Positions 1 through 7,040 of a stretch of 9,401 bases of DNA are shown here, piece by piece; positions within the stretch are counted from its first letter, which is position 1; the number at the start of each line of letters is the position of its first letter. Under the pieces are notes generated by a model that was not told the DNA's origin, made no database searches, and worked only from the letters and a program-made list of their open reading frames with translations. Source of the stretch: Flavobacteriales bacterium UBA5871 (lineage in GTDB: Bacteria; Bacteroidota; Bacteroidia; Flavobacteriales_D; Crocinitomicaceae); the NCBI GenBank assembly GCA_002432085.1, contig DJFN01000246.1, positions 25,139-34,539 on the forward strand, read 5' to 3'. Both the position numbers and the translations under genes were made by a program.

Positions 1-756
1 GGCAACCTGGAAGATGATTTCCTCGGAACGGCTTCGGGCGAAAACATGGCATATGTCTACAATGCCGATCTGATCGACAACGGTCATTACGGTCTTACAC
101 CACCCGCTGCCGGAGTAGTGCTGCTGAACAAGCCGCTTTACGCCCACGTTTCGGAAAATATCAGTATCAATGATCTGAACGGGTATAATATCCAGCATCT
201 TTTCAACGGGAGACTTGCCTATGGCTCCATTCAGGTCGATCACGAAGGCGAGCCGTTTATGCACTTTTGTCCGGGTATGCGCGATCAGGGCTGGACGGAA
301 AGCACGCAAGGCAACGTACCCGGAGACCGTAAAAGCGTTGTCAGCTTCCCGCCGGAAGATTGGTTCGGCCCGGGTGATGTGCTCTGCTACGATTATGCGG
401 TTGTCTATGCAGAAAATTCGGTTGAAAACGACATTTATGCGCCTGTCGACAGCCTGATCGCTGTAGCCGAATTTGTTCGCGGATTTTTCGATGAACAGCA
501 TTTCGATTGTTTTGCAGAATACGTTTCCACAGATGAGCAGCAGCTGGAACAGCTTTCCGTGTTCCCGAATCCCGCCCAAACCTTCCTGAACGTTTCTGCG
601 GAAGAAAACACTTCGTTTGCGATCCTGACTCTCGATGGCAAGGAGGTAAAAAGCGGAAAAATCAACCACGCAACCATTCCTGTCGACGACCTTCCAAACG
701 GCTGCTACCTGCTCCGTCTGTCCGAAGGCGTCGTGAGATTCATCAAGCAGGACTGA
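1..756 (+). CDS. T9SS type A sorting-domain secreted protein, 3' part
   Basis: The reading frame is open from base 1, so the start lies outside the window; 251 residues remain, ending at TGA 754-756. The internal Met codon at 46 is not a convincing start because the 15 codons before it (GNLEDDFLGTASGEN) read on smoothly into the same domain. The last ~67 residues (fragment 185-251) form a type IX secretion sorting domain: a Pro-Asn-Pro motif (residues 189-191, in SVFPNPAQTF), short beta strands, then LPNGCYLLRL and a basic end (RFIKQD). In this family the domain directs export across the outer membrane and is usually removed. The preceding ~180 residues are rich in Asp, Asn, Gly and aromatics and look like a beta-rich extracellular domain that I do not recognise. 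A cell-surface or secreted location is well supported; the activity is unknown. A terminator follows directly. Confidence 0.85.
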   Translation, partial: GNLEDDFLGTASGENMAYVYNADLIDNGHYGLTPPAAGVVLLNKPLYAHVSENISINDLNGYNIQHLFNGRLAYGSIQVDHEGEPFMHFCPGMRDQGWTESTQGNVPGDRKSVVSFPPEDWFGPGDVLCYDYAVVYAENSVENDIYAPVDSLIAVAEFVRGFFDEQHFDCFAEYVSTDEQQLEQLSVFPNPAQTFLNVSAEENTSFAILTLDGKEVKSGKINHATIPVDDLPNGCYLLRLSEGVVRFIKQD

Positions 757-772
757 TCATATAAAAAGAGAG

Positions 773-801
773 GCTCCGTGGCAATGCTGCGGAGCTTTTT
801 T
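773..801 (+). terminator. Rho-independent terminator of the T9SS protein gene
   Basis: A six-base-pair stem GCTCCG (773-778) / CGGAGC (790-795) encloses an 11-base loop and is followed at once by six T (796-801). It begins 16 bases after the stop codon of the secreted protein and separates that gene from thiL. Confidence 0.85.
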
Positions 802-817
802 GTTGGTGCGTCAATCG

Positions 818-849
818 TTCGGTCGGCCGGACGAAAATCCGTAGCTTTG
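818..849 (+). promoter_or_regulatory. Bacteroidota-type promoter of thiL
   Basis: TAGCTTTG at 842-849 matches the TAnnTTTG -7 element of Bacteroidota exactly. A weak -33 candidate, TTCG (818-821), lies 20 bases upstream. Transcription would start near 856, leaving a leader of only about a dozen bases before the ATG at 868. The -7 match is strong, the -33 match poor. Confidence 0.6.
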
Positions 850-867
850 CAGCATCATTGACAGATT

Positions 868-1905
868 ATGAGCGAACAACGGCGTACGGAATTGGGAAAC
901 CTGGGCGAATTCGGCCTGATTGACAAACTGACTGGAGCTTTCGTAAACCGGAATGCCGGTACCGTGAAAGGTATTGGCGATGACGCCGCCGTGTTGTATC
1001 GCGACGCTGAGCATTATACGCTGATCAGTACCGACCTGCTCATCGAAGGCGTGCATTTCAATCTCATGTACATGCCGTTCAAACACCTCGGCTACAAATC
1101 CGTAGTGGTGAACCTTTCCGATATCGTGGCCATGAACGGAACGCCCGAGCAGATAACCGTTTCACTGGCTGTTTCCAATCGTTTTCCGGTGGAAGCGCTC
1201 GAAGAGCTCTACGACGGTATTCGTCTTGCCTGCGAGCATTACGGTGTCGACCTCATTGGTGGTGATACGACCTCGTCCGGCTCCGGTTTGCTGATTTCCG
1301 TTACGGCGATCGGTGTTGTGAAAAAAGACAAAGTTGTGTACCGTTCCGGCGCGAAACCGAATGATCTCATCGTTGTTACCGGTGATCTTGGCGGAGCGTA
1401 TGCCGGTTTGCAGGTACTCGAGCGTGAAAAAGAAGTGTTCAGAGCAAATCCCGATATTCAGCCAGATCTCGACGGTTTCGATTACATCATTGGTCGACAG
1501 CTCAAGCCGGAAGCGCGCAAAGATGTGATCGATTTCCTCGCCGAGCTGGACGTTTTGCCGACTTCCATGATCGATGTCTCCGACGGACTCGCCTCTGAAG
1601 TGCTGCACCTCTGCAAAGCCAGCGGAACCGGCGCAATGATCTACAATGCCAAGCTGCCGATCGATACGAACACATCGACCACGGCGATCGATTTCAACCT
1701 CGATCCGGTGACTTGTGCCCTCAATGGCGGAGAAGACTACGAATTGTTGTTCACCGTCGATCAGCAAGACTTCGACAAGATCAAAGGAAATCCACACATG
1801 ACCGTAATCGGCTACATGACCACGCCGGAACAAGGCAAATACCTCGTCGATTCAAACGATTCGCTCATCGAGCTCAAAGCCCAGGGCTGGAACCATTTCT
1901 CTTAA
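868..1905 (+). CDS. thiL: Thiamine-monophosphate kinase ThiL
   Basis: A 345-residue cytoplasmic enzyme that phosphorylates thiamine monophosphate with ATP to give thiamine diphosphate, the last step of thiamine cofactor synthesis. It belongs to the PurM/SelD-like ATP-binding superfamily. The family motifs occur in order: GIGDDAAVL (residues 35-43) and STDLLIEGVHF (54-64), which carry acidic Mg/ATP ligands; VNLSDIVAMNG (81-91); GGDTTSSG (131-138); YRSGAKPND (158-166); DVSDGLASEV (237-246); and GGEDYELLF (287-295). The length is normal for the family and nothing is missing. The ATG start lies about a dozen bases after the predicted transcription start and places the first conserved motif at the usual distance. 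No other thiamine genes are visible, so the gene appears to be transcribed alone between an upstream terminator and a convergent neighbour. Confidence 0.95.
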   Translation: MSEQRRTELGNLGEFGLIDKLTGAFVNRNAGTVKGIGDDAAVLYRDAEHYTLISTDLLIEGVHFNLMYMPFKHLGYKSVVVNLSDIVAMNGTPEQITVSLAVSNRFPVEALEELYDGIRLACEHYGVDLIGGDTTSSGSGLLISVTAIGVVKKDKVVYRSGAKPNDLIVVTGDLGGAYAGLQVLEREKEVFRANPDIQPDLDGFDYIIGRQLKPEARKDVIDFLAELDVLPTSMIDVSDGLASEVLHLCKASGTGAMIYNAKLPIDTNTSTTAIDFNLDPVTCALNGGEDYELLFTVDQQDFDKIKGNPHMTVIGYMTTPEQGKYLVDSNDSLIELKAQGWNHFS

Positions 1906-1911
1906 CTCACA

Positions 1912-1967
1912 CTCAAACTCACACTAAAACATGAAGTATCCGACGCAGGAAGGACTACTTCATGTCA
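1912..1967. repeat. Intergenic hairpin repeat, copy A
   Basis: The copy opens with CTCAAACTCACAC (1912-1924) and ends with CTACTTCATGTCA (1955-1967); both 13-mers recur exactly in copy B. Inside it ACATGAAGTA (1929-1938) and TACTTCATGT (1956-1965) form a perfect 10-bp inverted repeat with a 17-base spacer. No T-tract follows on either strand, so this is not a classical terminator, although it lies between convergent genes. A REP-like dispersed intergenic element is my inference. Confidence 0.7.
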
Positions 1968-1969
1968 CA

Positions 1970-2019
1970 CCTGTCTGCCACTTTGCTTTGCTGAAGCTTT
2001 GCGAAAGCGAACAGGCAGG
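1970..2019. repeat. Hairpin between the two repeat copies
   Basis: CCTGTCTG (1970-1977) can pair with CAGGCAGG (2012-2019) through eight pairs, one of them G-T. A smaller hairpin lies inside: GCTTT (1996-2000), loop GCG, AAAGC (2004-2008). The segment sits exactly between repeat copies A and B and may be part of one composite element. Confidence 0.5.
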
Positions 2020-2078
2020 CTCAAACTCACACCCACACTCAAACATTGAAGTGACGAAGGAAGGGCTACTTCATGTCA
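2020..2078. repeat. Intergenic hairpin repeat, copy B
   Basis: This is an imperfect direct repeat of copy A, displaced by 108-111 bases and three bases longer. It shares the exact 13-mers CTCAAACTCACAC (2020-2032) and CTACTTCATGTCA (2066-2078). The hairpin is kept: ACAT-T-GAAGT (2043-2052, one bulged T) pairs with ACTTCATGT (2068-2076). The arms have changed while pairing is mostly retained, which suggests that the structure matters or that both derive from a repeat family. The copy ends nine bases before the stop codon of the convergent gene at 2087. Confidence 0.65.
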
Positions 2079-2086
2079 AATGTGGT

Positions 2087-3625
2087 TCAAGCCGATGCCA
2101 GAAAATGATACTTCTGCTTCAGCGCTGCAGCCAGCGAATGATGCCTTGCCTTCGCTTCCACCCACGTCAGGAAATCGAAATGAACAGAAAGATTGCCTTG
2201 CTGTTGCAGCTCGTTTAATTGCTGAAACAGGCTTCCAAACAATTCCGGAAAATCCAGCTCATGAATTTTTACCGTCTTCGAAAACGTTTGTAAGAACAGC
2301 TGCTCGAATCCCTGCATGCGCTGGTAACTTTTCAGCAATCGCTGCGTTGATTTGATCGCATACGGCAGGTAATCCATATTCCGCAGCTCGAAGTGCAGGA
2401 TCACGCTCAGTAAATGGGCCGTGATCACCATTTCTTCCTGTTCGTCCGGTCTGGTGGTATTGATCAGCTCGTTGATATGTCGCAGGGCTGCCGAATGGTT
2501 TTCATTCCCCATGTGAACGATTGCGAGTTTAAGCTGGAAAAACGTTCGCCGTGCGGGATGGATTTTCGAGCCGTAGCGCTCCATTCCCGATAGAATAGCT
2601 GTTATCAGTTGTCCCGAAGCCTGGAAATCGCCGCGTAGGATCAATAAGCTGAGCTCGATACTTGAAACGCTTGAAAACAGCTTGATCTGTAAATCTTCCG
2701 ATAAATTTTCCTGGTCCTTGCTGACGTCTTTCAATAGCTCCAGGAACGACGCGCCTTTATCGTACAGACCGTTCATTTCAGCCAGGTAGCAGGCGTTAGT
2801 AAGAGAGGAAATCAGGATATTCGGACGTTCTTTGGTAAAAGCCGGATGATCGAGCAGGTGACGGATCGTGAGCTCGGTGCTGTCGAGGCTTTTCCGGAAC
2901 TCCCCGGTTGCGTAATAATACGCCGACTGAATATGGTGGAACAAATACATTGCTTCGGTCGAACGAACGCTCAGTGACGGAACGTCGGGCAATGAAAGCA
3001 TCAGGCTGCCGAGCTGTCGTTTTTGTTCGTCGGTTGTCACAATCCCCGACGACTGCAGTTGACGGAAAAGATTACTCTTGATCTGCCAAAGCTCATGGAT
3101 CAGCTGTTCGCGCGAAAGGAAATGCTGTGTGGCCGCGTTGAGCTCTTTGAGGGGATCGTCCTCGAGATCATAGCCTTTGGTCTCAACGATACGTTGCTTG
3201 AGCTTTCCGGCCTGAACGAGGATCAGAAAGAGCTCATGTCGCTGTGCGGCTTTTTCGATGCTGCGCAAATGACGAAGACTCTGATCGTAAAGTGATTTTT
3301 CGTAAAGGATCGTTGCCTGGTGCAGCATTCTGCTCAACTGGGCTTCCAGCGAATTGTTTTCATGGAACAAATGCAGCGATTGCAGGACGAGATCGTAAAG
3401 GCGTTTTTTTACGGTAGAAAACTGGTTCAGCAGCGATTTCCCTTTGAAATGGTGAAACAATGCCTCTTCGTCATAGCTTTCCTGCCTGGCGATAAAATCG
3501 AATAGCATGACCATGGTGGATTCTTCCGCGGAATGGCGGGTGGCATGCAGCTTAAAGTAACGCTTCTCTGTTTTTGTCATCGCATGAATAAGCTCATGCA
3601 GACTGTCTTTTATTTTGGTAGACAT
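2087..3625 (-). CDS. Conserved Bacteroidota protein with N-terminal TEKRYFK motif, helical repeats, function unknown
   Basis: A 512-residue protein, probably cytoplasmic: I see no signal peptide or membrane segment. I chose the ATG at 3623-3625 (MSTKIKDSLHELIHAMTKTE). The frame extends nine codons further to a TTG at 3650-3652, but those codons (PRLITLWN) do not look conserved. Residues 16-26 (MTKTEKRYFKL) and the following ~80 residues, including a YDEEALFHHF-type segment and an STVKKRLYDLVLQSLH helix, resemble the N-terminus of a group of hypothetical proteins I associate with Bacteroidota. The rest is almost wholly alpha-helical, Leu- and Glu-rich, and suggests TPR-like repeats, hence a scaffold or interaction role. 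That is inference; no catalytic motif is seen. It is convergent with thiL and separated from the upstream lipoprotein gene by a terminator, so it is probably transcribed alone. Confidence 0.85.
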   Translation of the reverse strand: MSTKIKDSLHELIHAMTKTEKRYFKLHATRHSAEESTMVMLFDFIARQESYDEEALFHHFKGKSLLNQFSTVKKRLYDLVLQSLHLFHENNSLEAQLSRMLHQATILYEKSLYDQSLRHLRSIEKAAQRHELFLILVQAGKLKQRIVETKGYDLEDDPLKELNAATQHFLSREQLIHELWQIKSNLFRQLQSSGIVTTDEQKRQLGSLMLSLPDVPSLSVRSTEAMYLFHHIQSAYYYATGEFRKSLDSTELTIRHLLDHPAFTKERPNILISSLTNACYLAEMNGLYDKGASFLELLKDVSKDQENLSEDLQIKLFSSVSSIELSLLILRGDFQASGQLITAILSGMERYGSKIHPARRTFFQLKLAIVHMGNENHSAALRHINELINTTRPDEQEEMVITAHLLSVILHFELRNMDYLPYAIKSTQRLLKSYQRMQGFEQLFLQTFSKTVKIHELDFPELFGSLFQQLNELQQQGNLSVHFDFLTWVEAKARHHSLAAALKQKYHFLASA

Positions 3626-3662
3626 GTTCCATAGTGTTATTAAGCGAGGCAAGTAGTTTACC

Positions 3663-3670
3663 CGAAAATA
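3663..3670 (-). promoter_or_regulatory. Possible -7 element for the TEKRYFK protein gene
   Basis: Read on the minus strand this is TATTTTCG, one base off TAnnTTTG. It would start transcription near 3656, about 30 bases before the chosen ATG at 3625, and so upstream of the alternative TTG near 3652 by only a few bases, which favours the ATG. I found no clear -33 element at 19-21 bases upstream. Confidence 0.35.
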
Positions 3671-3746
3671 GCAAAGGAAATCAGACTGTTGGCGCGGTTT
3701 GAGTGAACGGTAGGGACTACTGACTTATCCCTTCGGTTAGGAGCAT

Positions 3747-3779
3747 AAAAAAACCGCCTTATCAGGAGATAAGACGGTT
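3747..3779 (-). terminator. Strong rho-independent terminator after the lipoprotein gene
   Basis: On the minus strand AACCG-T-CTTATC (3779-3768), a four-base loop TCCT, then GATAAG-G-CGGTT (3763-3752), form an 11-bp stem with a single mismatch. It is followed by a run of seven T (A-tract 3747-3753 on the + strand). It lies 22 bases after the stop codon of the small lipoprotein and closes the regulator-kinase-lipoprotein transcription unit. Confidence 0.88.
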
Positions 3780-3801
3780 CATATATCGTGTATCTGAAAG
3801 A

Positions 3802-4029
3802 TTACTTTCCTTTCTTACGTCCTGCTGATGCGTCAGTGTCGCTATTTGGGTCAACGATACCGGTTCCGGTGCCTTGGCCGTCATCGCCTGAAGCATCACC
3901 ATCGTTATTGGTTCCCGTAGTAGCCATTTTTTCATTGGCAGCCGGATTTACTGTGTTCGGACGGATATCCTCCTTCTCACAACCAACCGCGATAATGGCC
4001 AAAATTGCTATAACTCCTATTAATTTCAT
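3802..4029 (-). CDS. Small predicted surface lipoprotein, function unknown
   Basis: A 75-residue protein. The ATG at 4027-4029 gives a compact lipoprotein signal: MK, a hydrophobic stretch (residues 3-15, LIGVIAILAIIAV), then G16-C17. The frame runs 14 codons further upstream, but those contain the predicted promoter region and would displace the signal. After Cys17 comes EKEDI, which fits the X-K-(D/E)2-X export signal described for surface lipoproteins in Capnocytophaga, so exposure on the outer face is plausible. The mature part (residues 18-75) is low-complexity, rich in Asn, Asp, Gly, Ser and Thr, probably disordered, and ends in a basic tail (GRKKGK). No known domain is seen. It follows the sensor kinase gene by 38 bases on the same strand, with its own promoter, and is followed by a terminator. 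Any link to the kinase is positional only. Confidence 0.8.
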   Translation of the reverse strand: MKLIGVIAILAIIAVGCEKEDIRPNTVNPAANEKMATTGTNNDGDASGDDGQGTGTGIVDPNSDTDASAGRKKGK

Positions 4030-4053
4030 TACTGAGTGGGTGTATGTTACGAA

Positions 4054-4086
4054 CAAATATAAAAGAATCAATCAGATATATCCAAA
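4054..4086 (-). promoter_or_regulatory. Bacteroidota-type promoter of the lipoprotein, inside the kinase gene end
   Basis: On the minus strand the -7 element TATATTTG (4061-4054) matches TAnnTTTG exactly, and TTTG (4086-4083) lies 21 bases upstream as a -33 element. Transcription would begin near 4047, about 18 bases before the lipoprotein ATG. The -33 element lies within the last codons of the kinase gene (stop at 4068-4070). This is the best-formed promoter in the window. Confidence 0.75.
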
Positions 4087-7040
4087 TTTTCTACAGGAAT
4101 TTTGAGTGAAACACGCGTTCCCTTGATTGATTGGTCAGGATTTGTTACCTGAAATGGCCCTTCGAGCTCGAAGTCCTTTTTCGACAGCTCGCGGATAATG
4201 TCGATGCGTTTGGCCGTAATCTCCATTCCCTGCGACTTGTGGTCGCCATTGATCGCATGCTTTTGCTGCAGACTGAAATCGATCCCGATACCGTTGTCGT
4301 CGATCGTGATTTCGAGGTGTTCGTCCTGAATGCGCACTGTGACCTCAATGTGCCCTTTTCGCTGCTCGTTCGGCAGAATTCCGTGGATGATGCTGTTTTC
4401 TACGAACGGCTGCAGGAGCATGCCCGGCACAATGATCGACTCCAGGTCGATGCCGTTGTCGTTAATGTGATACGTGAACCGGTCCTTGAAGCGCATCGCT
4501 TCCAGGGAAAGATACAGCTCGAGGCGCTCCATTTCCTGCTGCAGCGTCACCATATTGTCGAGCTCCACGGCACTGTCGAGGTTCTTGCGGATCAGCTTGG
4601 CGAAGTTCGTCAGGTAGCGGTTGGCCGAGATCTTGTCCTGCGTATTGATGAAATACTGGATGGAATTCAGCGAGTTGAAGATGAAGTGCCTGTTCATACT
4701 GGCGTTCAGGGATTGCTGCTCGAGGGCCAGCAAACGCGTCTTGTTCTCCAGGTTTTCCTTGTAGTTGCGCTCGCGTTCCTTGCGGATGCGGCTGCGGAAA
4801 AAGCTGCGAATTCCCAGTACGATCAGGATGAAGATCAGCAGGTAAAACCACCACGTTCCCCAGAAAGGCGGCGTGATGTGGATCGGTAGCAGGATTTCTT
4901 TCGACAGAACACCCATTTCGTCAACGGTGCGAATGTGAAGCGTGTAATCTCCGCTACGAATGTTCGAAAGTACAATCGAAGGGTTCGACAGCATCGGAGA
5001 CCAGCCTTCGTCCTGTCCTTCGAGCCAGAACTGGTAGCGCAGCCCGTTCGGATTGGAGAGCAGAATGCCGTCGAGATCGATGGAAATGTTGTTCTTGTTG
5101 TAGGGCAGGCGCAGGTTCACAGGAAGTCCGTCTTCGTTCAACCGCTCGCTGTAGAGGCTGTAATCGAATGGCTGGTAATTGAGCAGGATGTCGTTGATGG
5201 TCAGCAGCGGACGAATGCCGGACGGACGGAATTTGCCATCCTTTCTGACATCGAAGCGGATCATGCCTTCAGCTGTTCCGAACCAGAGAAAACGACCGTC
5301 GTAAAAGGCGGAATTAATATTCGATTCGAGGTTGATCAAACCGTTGTTGATCCCGTAATGTTTAACGATGTACGGTTTTTCCTCTTTGCTGTCGAAGACA
5401 TACATCCCGTTGTTCGTTCCGATGTAAATATACTGCCTGATCTTCTGCTGGAAGTTGATGAAACGGCTACCGCTTGAGCTTCCGGTATTCAGCGACTCGA
5501 ATTTCAGGCCGTCGAAGAGAAAAAGCCCGTTTTCGGTTCCGACCCACAGACGGTTGTTGTCGTCAACGGAAAGTGATGTCACACCGAAGGAAAAATCCTT
5601 CAAACGCTTGCAGTCGCCGGTTTTCGGAGTGATTTCGAACAGTCCTTTATCGCCGGCACAGATAATTCGCTGGTTGAACCAGGCAAAATCGCGGACAATC
5701 CCGATCGTCGTTGTAAAATCGGTTTTTAAGCGGATAGGAACAAGATTTTCGCCCCGGATCCACGCCATTCCGTCCGAGCCGCCGGCAATCAGCATTCCGT
5801 TCGGGAATTTCCGGATTACAGTGATACGTCCGTTTTTGTCATCGATGGACAGCCGTTTTTCGCTTCCGTCGCGGAACAGAACGGTAATGCCTTTATCGCT
5901 TCCGCACCAGAGATTGCCGTAAGCATCGTGCTCAAGCGCCCAGATACTGGTTCCCTGGACCTTGATTTCCTTCATGCCGTCCCGCTTGTTCCAGGTGAAC
6001 AGGCCGTTGTCGTAGCTTCCGTATAAATAATTTCCTTGCGGGGAACGTGCTACGGAAAGGATCAGGTCGCTTGGAAAACCGTTGCGGGTGTTGTAGTAAA
6101 CGAATTGTTCGCCCGTAAACCGGAGCAAACCTTTACCACCGGTTCCCATCCAGATAATGCCTTCCCGGTCCTCAAAAATGCAGTCGACGCGATCGATGGG
6201 CAAGCCGTTGGCTTCGTTGAGCAGCAGCTGTTCGCCTTCATTATTGATTCGGATCACGCCCATATAGGAATTGAGCCAGATCTGGCCTTTGCTGTCCACA
6301 TAGCTCCGCACCGGATTGAAGAAATCCGCATCGGGAATTGGGATCAGTGAAATGGAATCGAGCAGATTTACGCGGTTATCGGCGCGAAACAGCTGTCCGG
6401 TAAAGAAAGTCGATACAAACACTTCGTCTTTGCCTTCGGCGAAGCTGGAAATGTTGAAGTTGCCGAATGATTTTACAAGATTGAACTGTTTCAGATCGGA
6501 AGTACTGTATGCACCGCTTCGGGTGGCGATATACAATACGCCGTTGCGGATCATCAGGTCGCGGCACCGGTTGGCATCCGTATTCGGCAGCATGGATTTG
6601 TGGATTTTCTCGCCGTTGATGAAGTACAATCCGCCGCCGTTGGTCGCTACAACGATGGATTTGTTGAAATGCACGATGTCGGTAACGGCTACCGTGCGGT
6701 CTTCGCCGAACAATTGCCAGCCTTTGGCCTTGCCGTTGACCATTACGCTGACACCGCCTTCGTGTCCGACCCACAGCTTGTTGTCCAGGATAGACAAAGC
6801 TGTGATCCGGTTATTGACCAGGCCGTTTTCCGTGGAGAACGAGATGAATTTCTTTCCGTTGAATTTCGCCAGTCCGCTCAGTGTTCCCACCCACAGGTAG
6901 CCGCTTTCGTCCTGTGTAATACAGGTTACCTGCGATTGCGGCAATCCCTCCGAAGTGGAGTAGGAGAGAAAGGAATAGCTTTGACCGAAAACGGTTTGGG
7001 CCAGGAATAAAAGGGGGATCAGTCGTATAAACGGATTCAT
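4068..7040 (-). CDS. Two-component sensor histidine kinase: periplasmic propeller, Y_Y_Y domain, LytS-type kinase
   Basis: A 990-residue membrane sensor. Residues 1-20 are a signal peptide ending near FGQ. Residues ~21-610 are periplasmic Reg_prop propeller blades with repeated D-x-x-G-x-(L/I)-W-(V/M)-G-T...GL-x-x-F motifs, for example at 44-60, 291-308, 372-388, 493-510 and 581-597. A Y_Y_Y domain follows (~655-722, with LRYQFWLEG and GDYTLHIRTVD), then one membrane segment (~728-748) and a basic/coiled-coil linker. The cytoplasmic kinase is of the His_kinase (LytS/YehU) type: probable phospho-acceptor His785 in MNRHFIFNSLNSIQ, N-box PFVENSIIHG (878-887), G1 IDDNGIGI (913-920), and a later KSQGMEITAKR loop. 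There is no fused receiver, so it is not a one-protein hybrid. Its ATG overlaps the stop of the LytTR regulator gene by four bases, so that regulator is the likely partner. The ligand is unknown. Confidence 0.93.
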   Translation of the reverse strand: MNPFIRLIPLLFLAQTVFGQSYSFLSYSTSEGLPQSQVTCITQDESGYLWVGTLSGLAKFNGKKFISFSTENGLVNNRITALSILDNKLWVGHEGGVSVMVNGKAKGWQLFGEDRTVAVTDIVHFNKSIVVATNGGGLYFINGEKIHKSMLPNTDANRCRDLMIRNGVLYIATRSGAYSTSDLKQFNLVKSFGNFNISSFAEGKDEVFVSTFFTGQLFRADNRVNLLDSISLIPIPDADFFNPVRSYVDSKGQIWLNSYMGVIRINNEGEQLLLNEANGLPIDRVDCIFEDREGIIWMGTGGKGLLRFTGEQFVYYNTRNGFPSDLILSVARSPQGNYLYGSYDNGLFTWNKRDGMKEIKVQGTSIWALEHDAYGNLWCGSDKGITVLFRDGSEKRLSIDDKNGRITVIRKFPNGMLIAGGSDGMAWIRGENLVPIRLKTDFTTTIGIVRDFAWFNQRIICAGDKGLFEITPKTGDCKRLKDFSFGVTSLSVDDNNRLWVGTENGLFLFDGLKFESLNTGSSSGSRFINFQQKIRQYIYIGTNNGMYVFDSKEEKPYIVKHYGINNGLINLESNINSAFYDGRFLWFGTAEGMIRFDVRKDGKFRPSGIRPLLTINDILLNYQPFDYSLYSERLNEDGLPVNLRLPYNKNNISIDLDGILLSNPNGLRYQFWLEGQDEGWSPMLSNPSIVLSNIRSGDYTLHIRTVDEMGVLSKEILLPIHITPPFWGTWWFYLLIFILIVLGIRSFFRSRIRKERERNYKENLENKTRLLALEQQSLNASMNRHFIFNSLNSIQYFINTQDKISANRYLTNFAKLIRKNLDSAVELDNMVTLQQEMERLELYLSLEAMRFKDRFTYHINDNGIDLESIIVPGMLLQPFVENSIIHGILPNEQRKGHIEVTVRIQDEHLEITIDDNGIGIDFSLQQKHAINGDHKSQGMEITAKRIDIIRELSKKDFELEGPFQVTNPDQSIKGTRVSLKIPVENLDISD

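Noticed and set aside
1162..1833. A 223-codon minus-strand open frame opposite thiL
   Set aside because: It lies wholly inside thiL, whose motifs and length are complete, and its product is Arg/His/Ile-rich with no recognisable domain. It is a shadow frame.
1906..2086. Two repeat copies as the start of a CRISPR array
   Set aside because: Only two imperfect, unequal copies with a hairpin-bearing spacer and no cas genes; the units are longer and more divergent than CRISPR repeats.
3626..3652. Upstream extension of the TEKRYFK protein to a TTG start
   Set aside because: The nine added residues do not look conserved, TTG is a poor start beside an available ATG, and the likely transcription start near 3656 would leave almost no leader.
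3820..3935. Asp/Asn-rich stretch of the lipoprotein as calcium-binding repeats
   Set aside because: The NNDGDASGDDGQG region does not fit the spacing of a DxDxDG EF-hand/dockerin loop or a thrombospondin type 3 repeat; low complexity explains it.
4030..4071. Upstream extension of the lipoprotein by 14 codons
   Set aside because: It would place polar and aromatic residues before the lipoprotein signal and would start upstream of the predicted transcription start; the ATG at 4029 gives a textbook signal.
4131..4889. A 252-codon plus-strand frame opposite the kinase catalytic domain (and others at 4935-5477 and 6316-6900)
   Set aside because: All are antisense to well-supported kinase motifs, and their products look like codon mirror images (Val/Arg/Leu/Asp-rich). 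There is no promoter or terminator for them.
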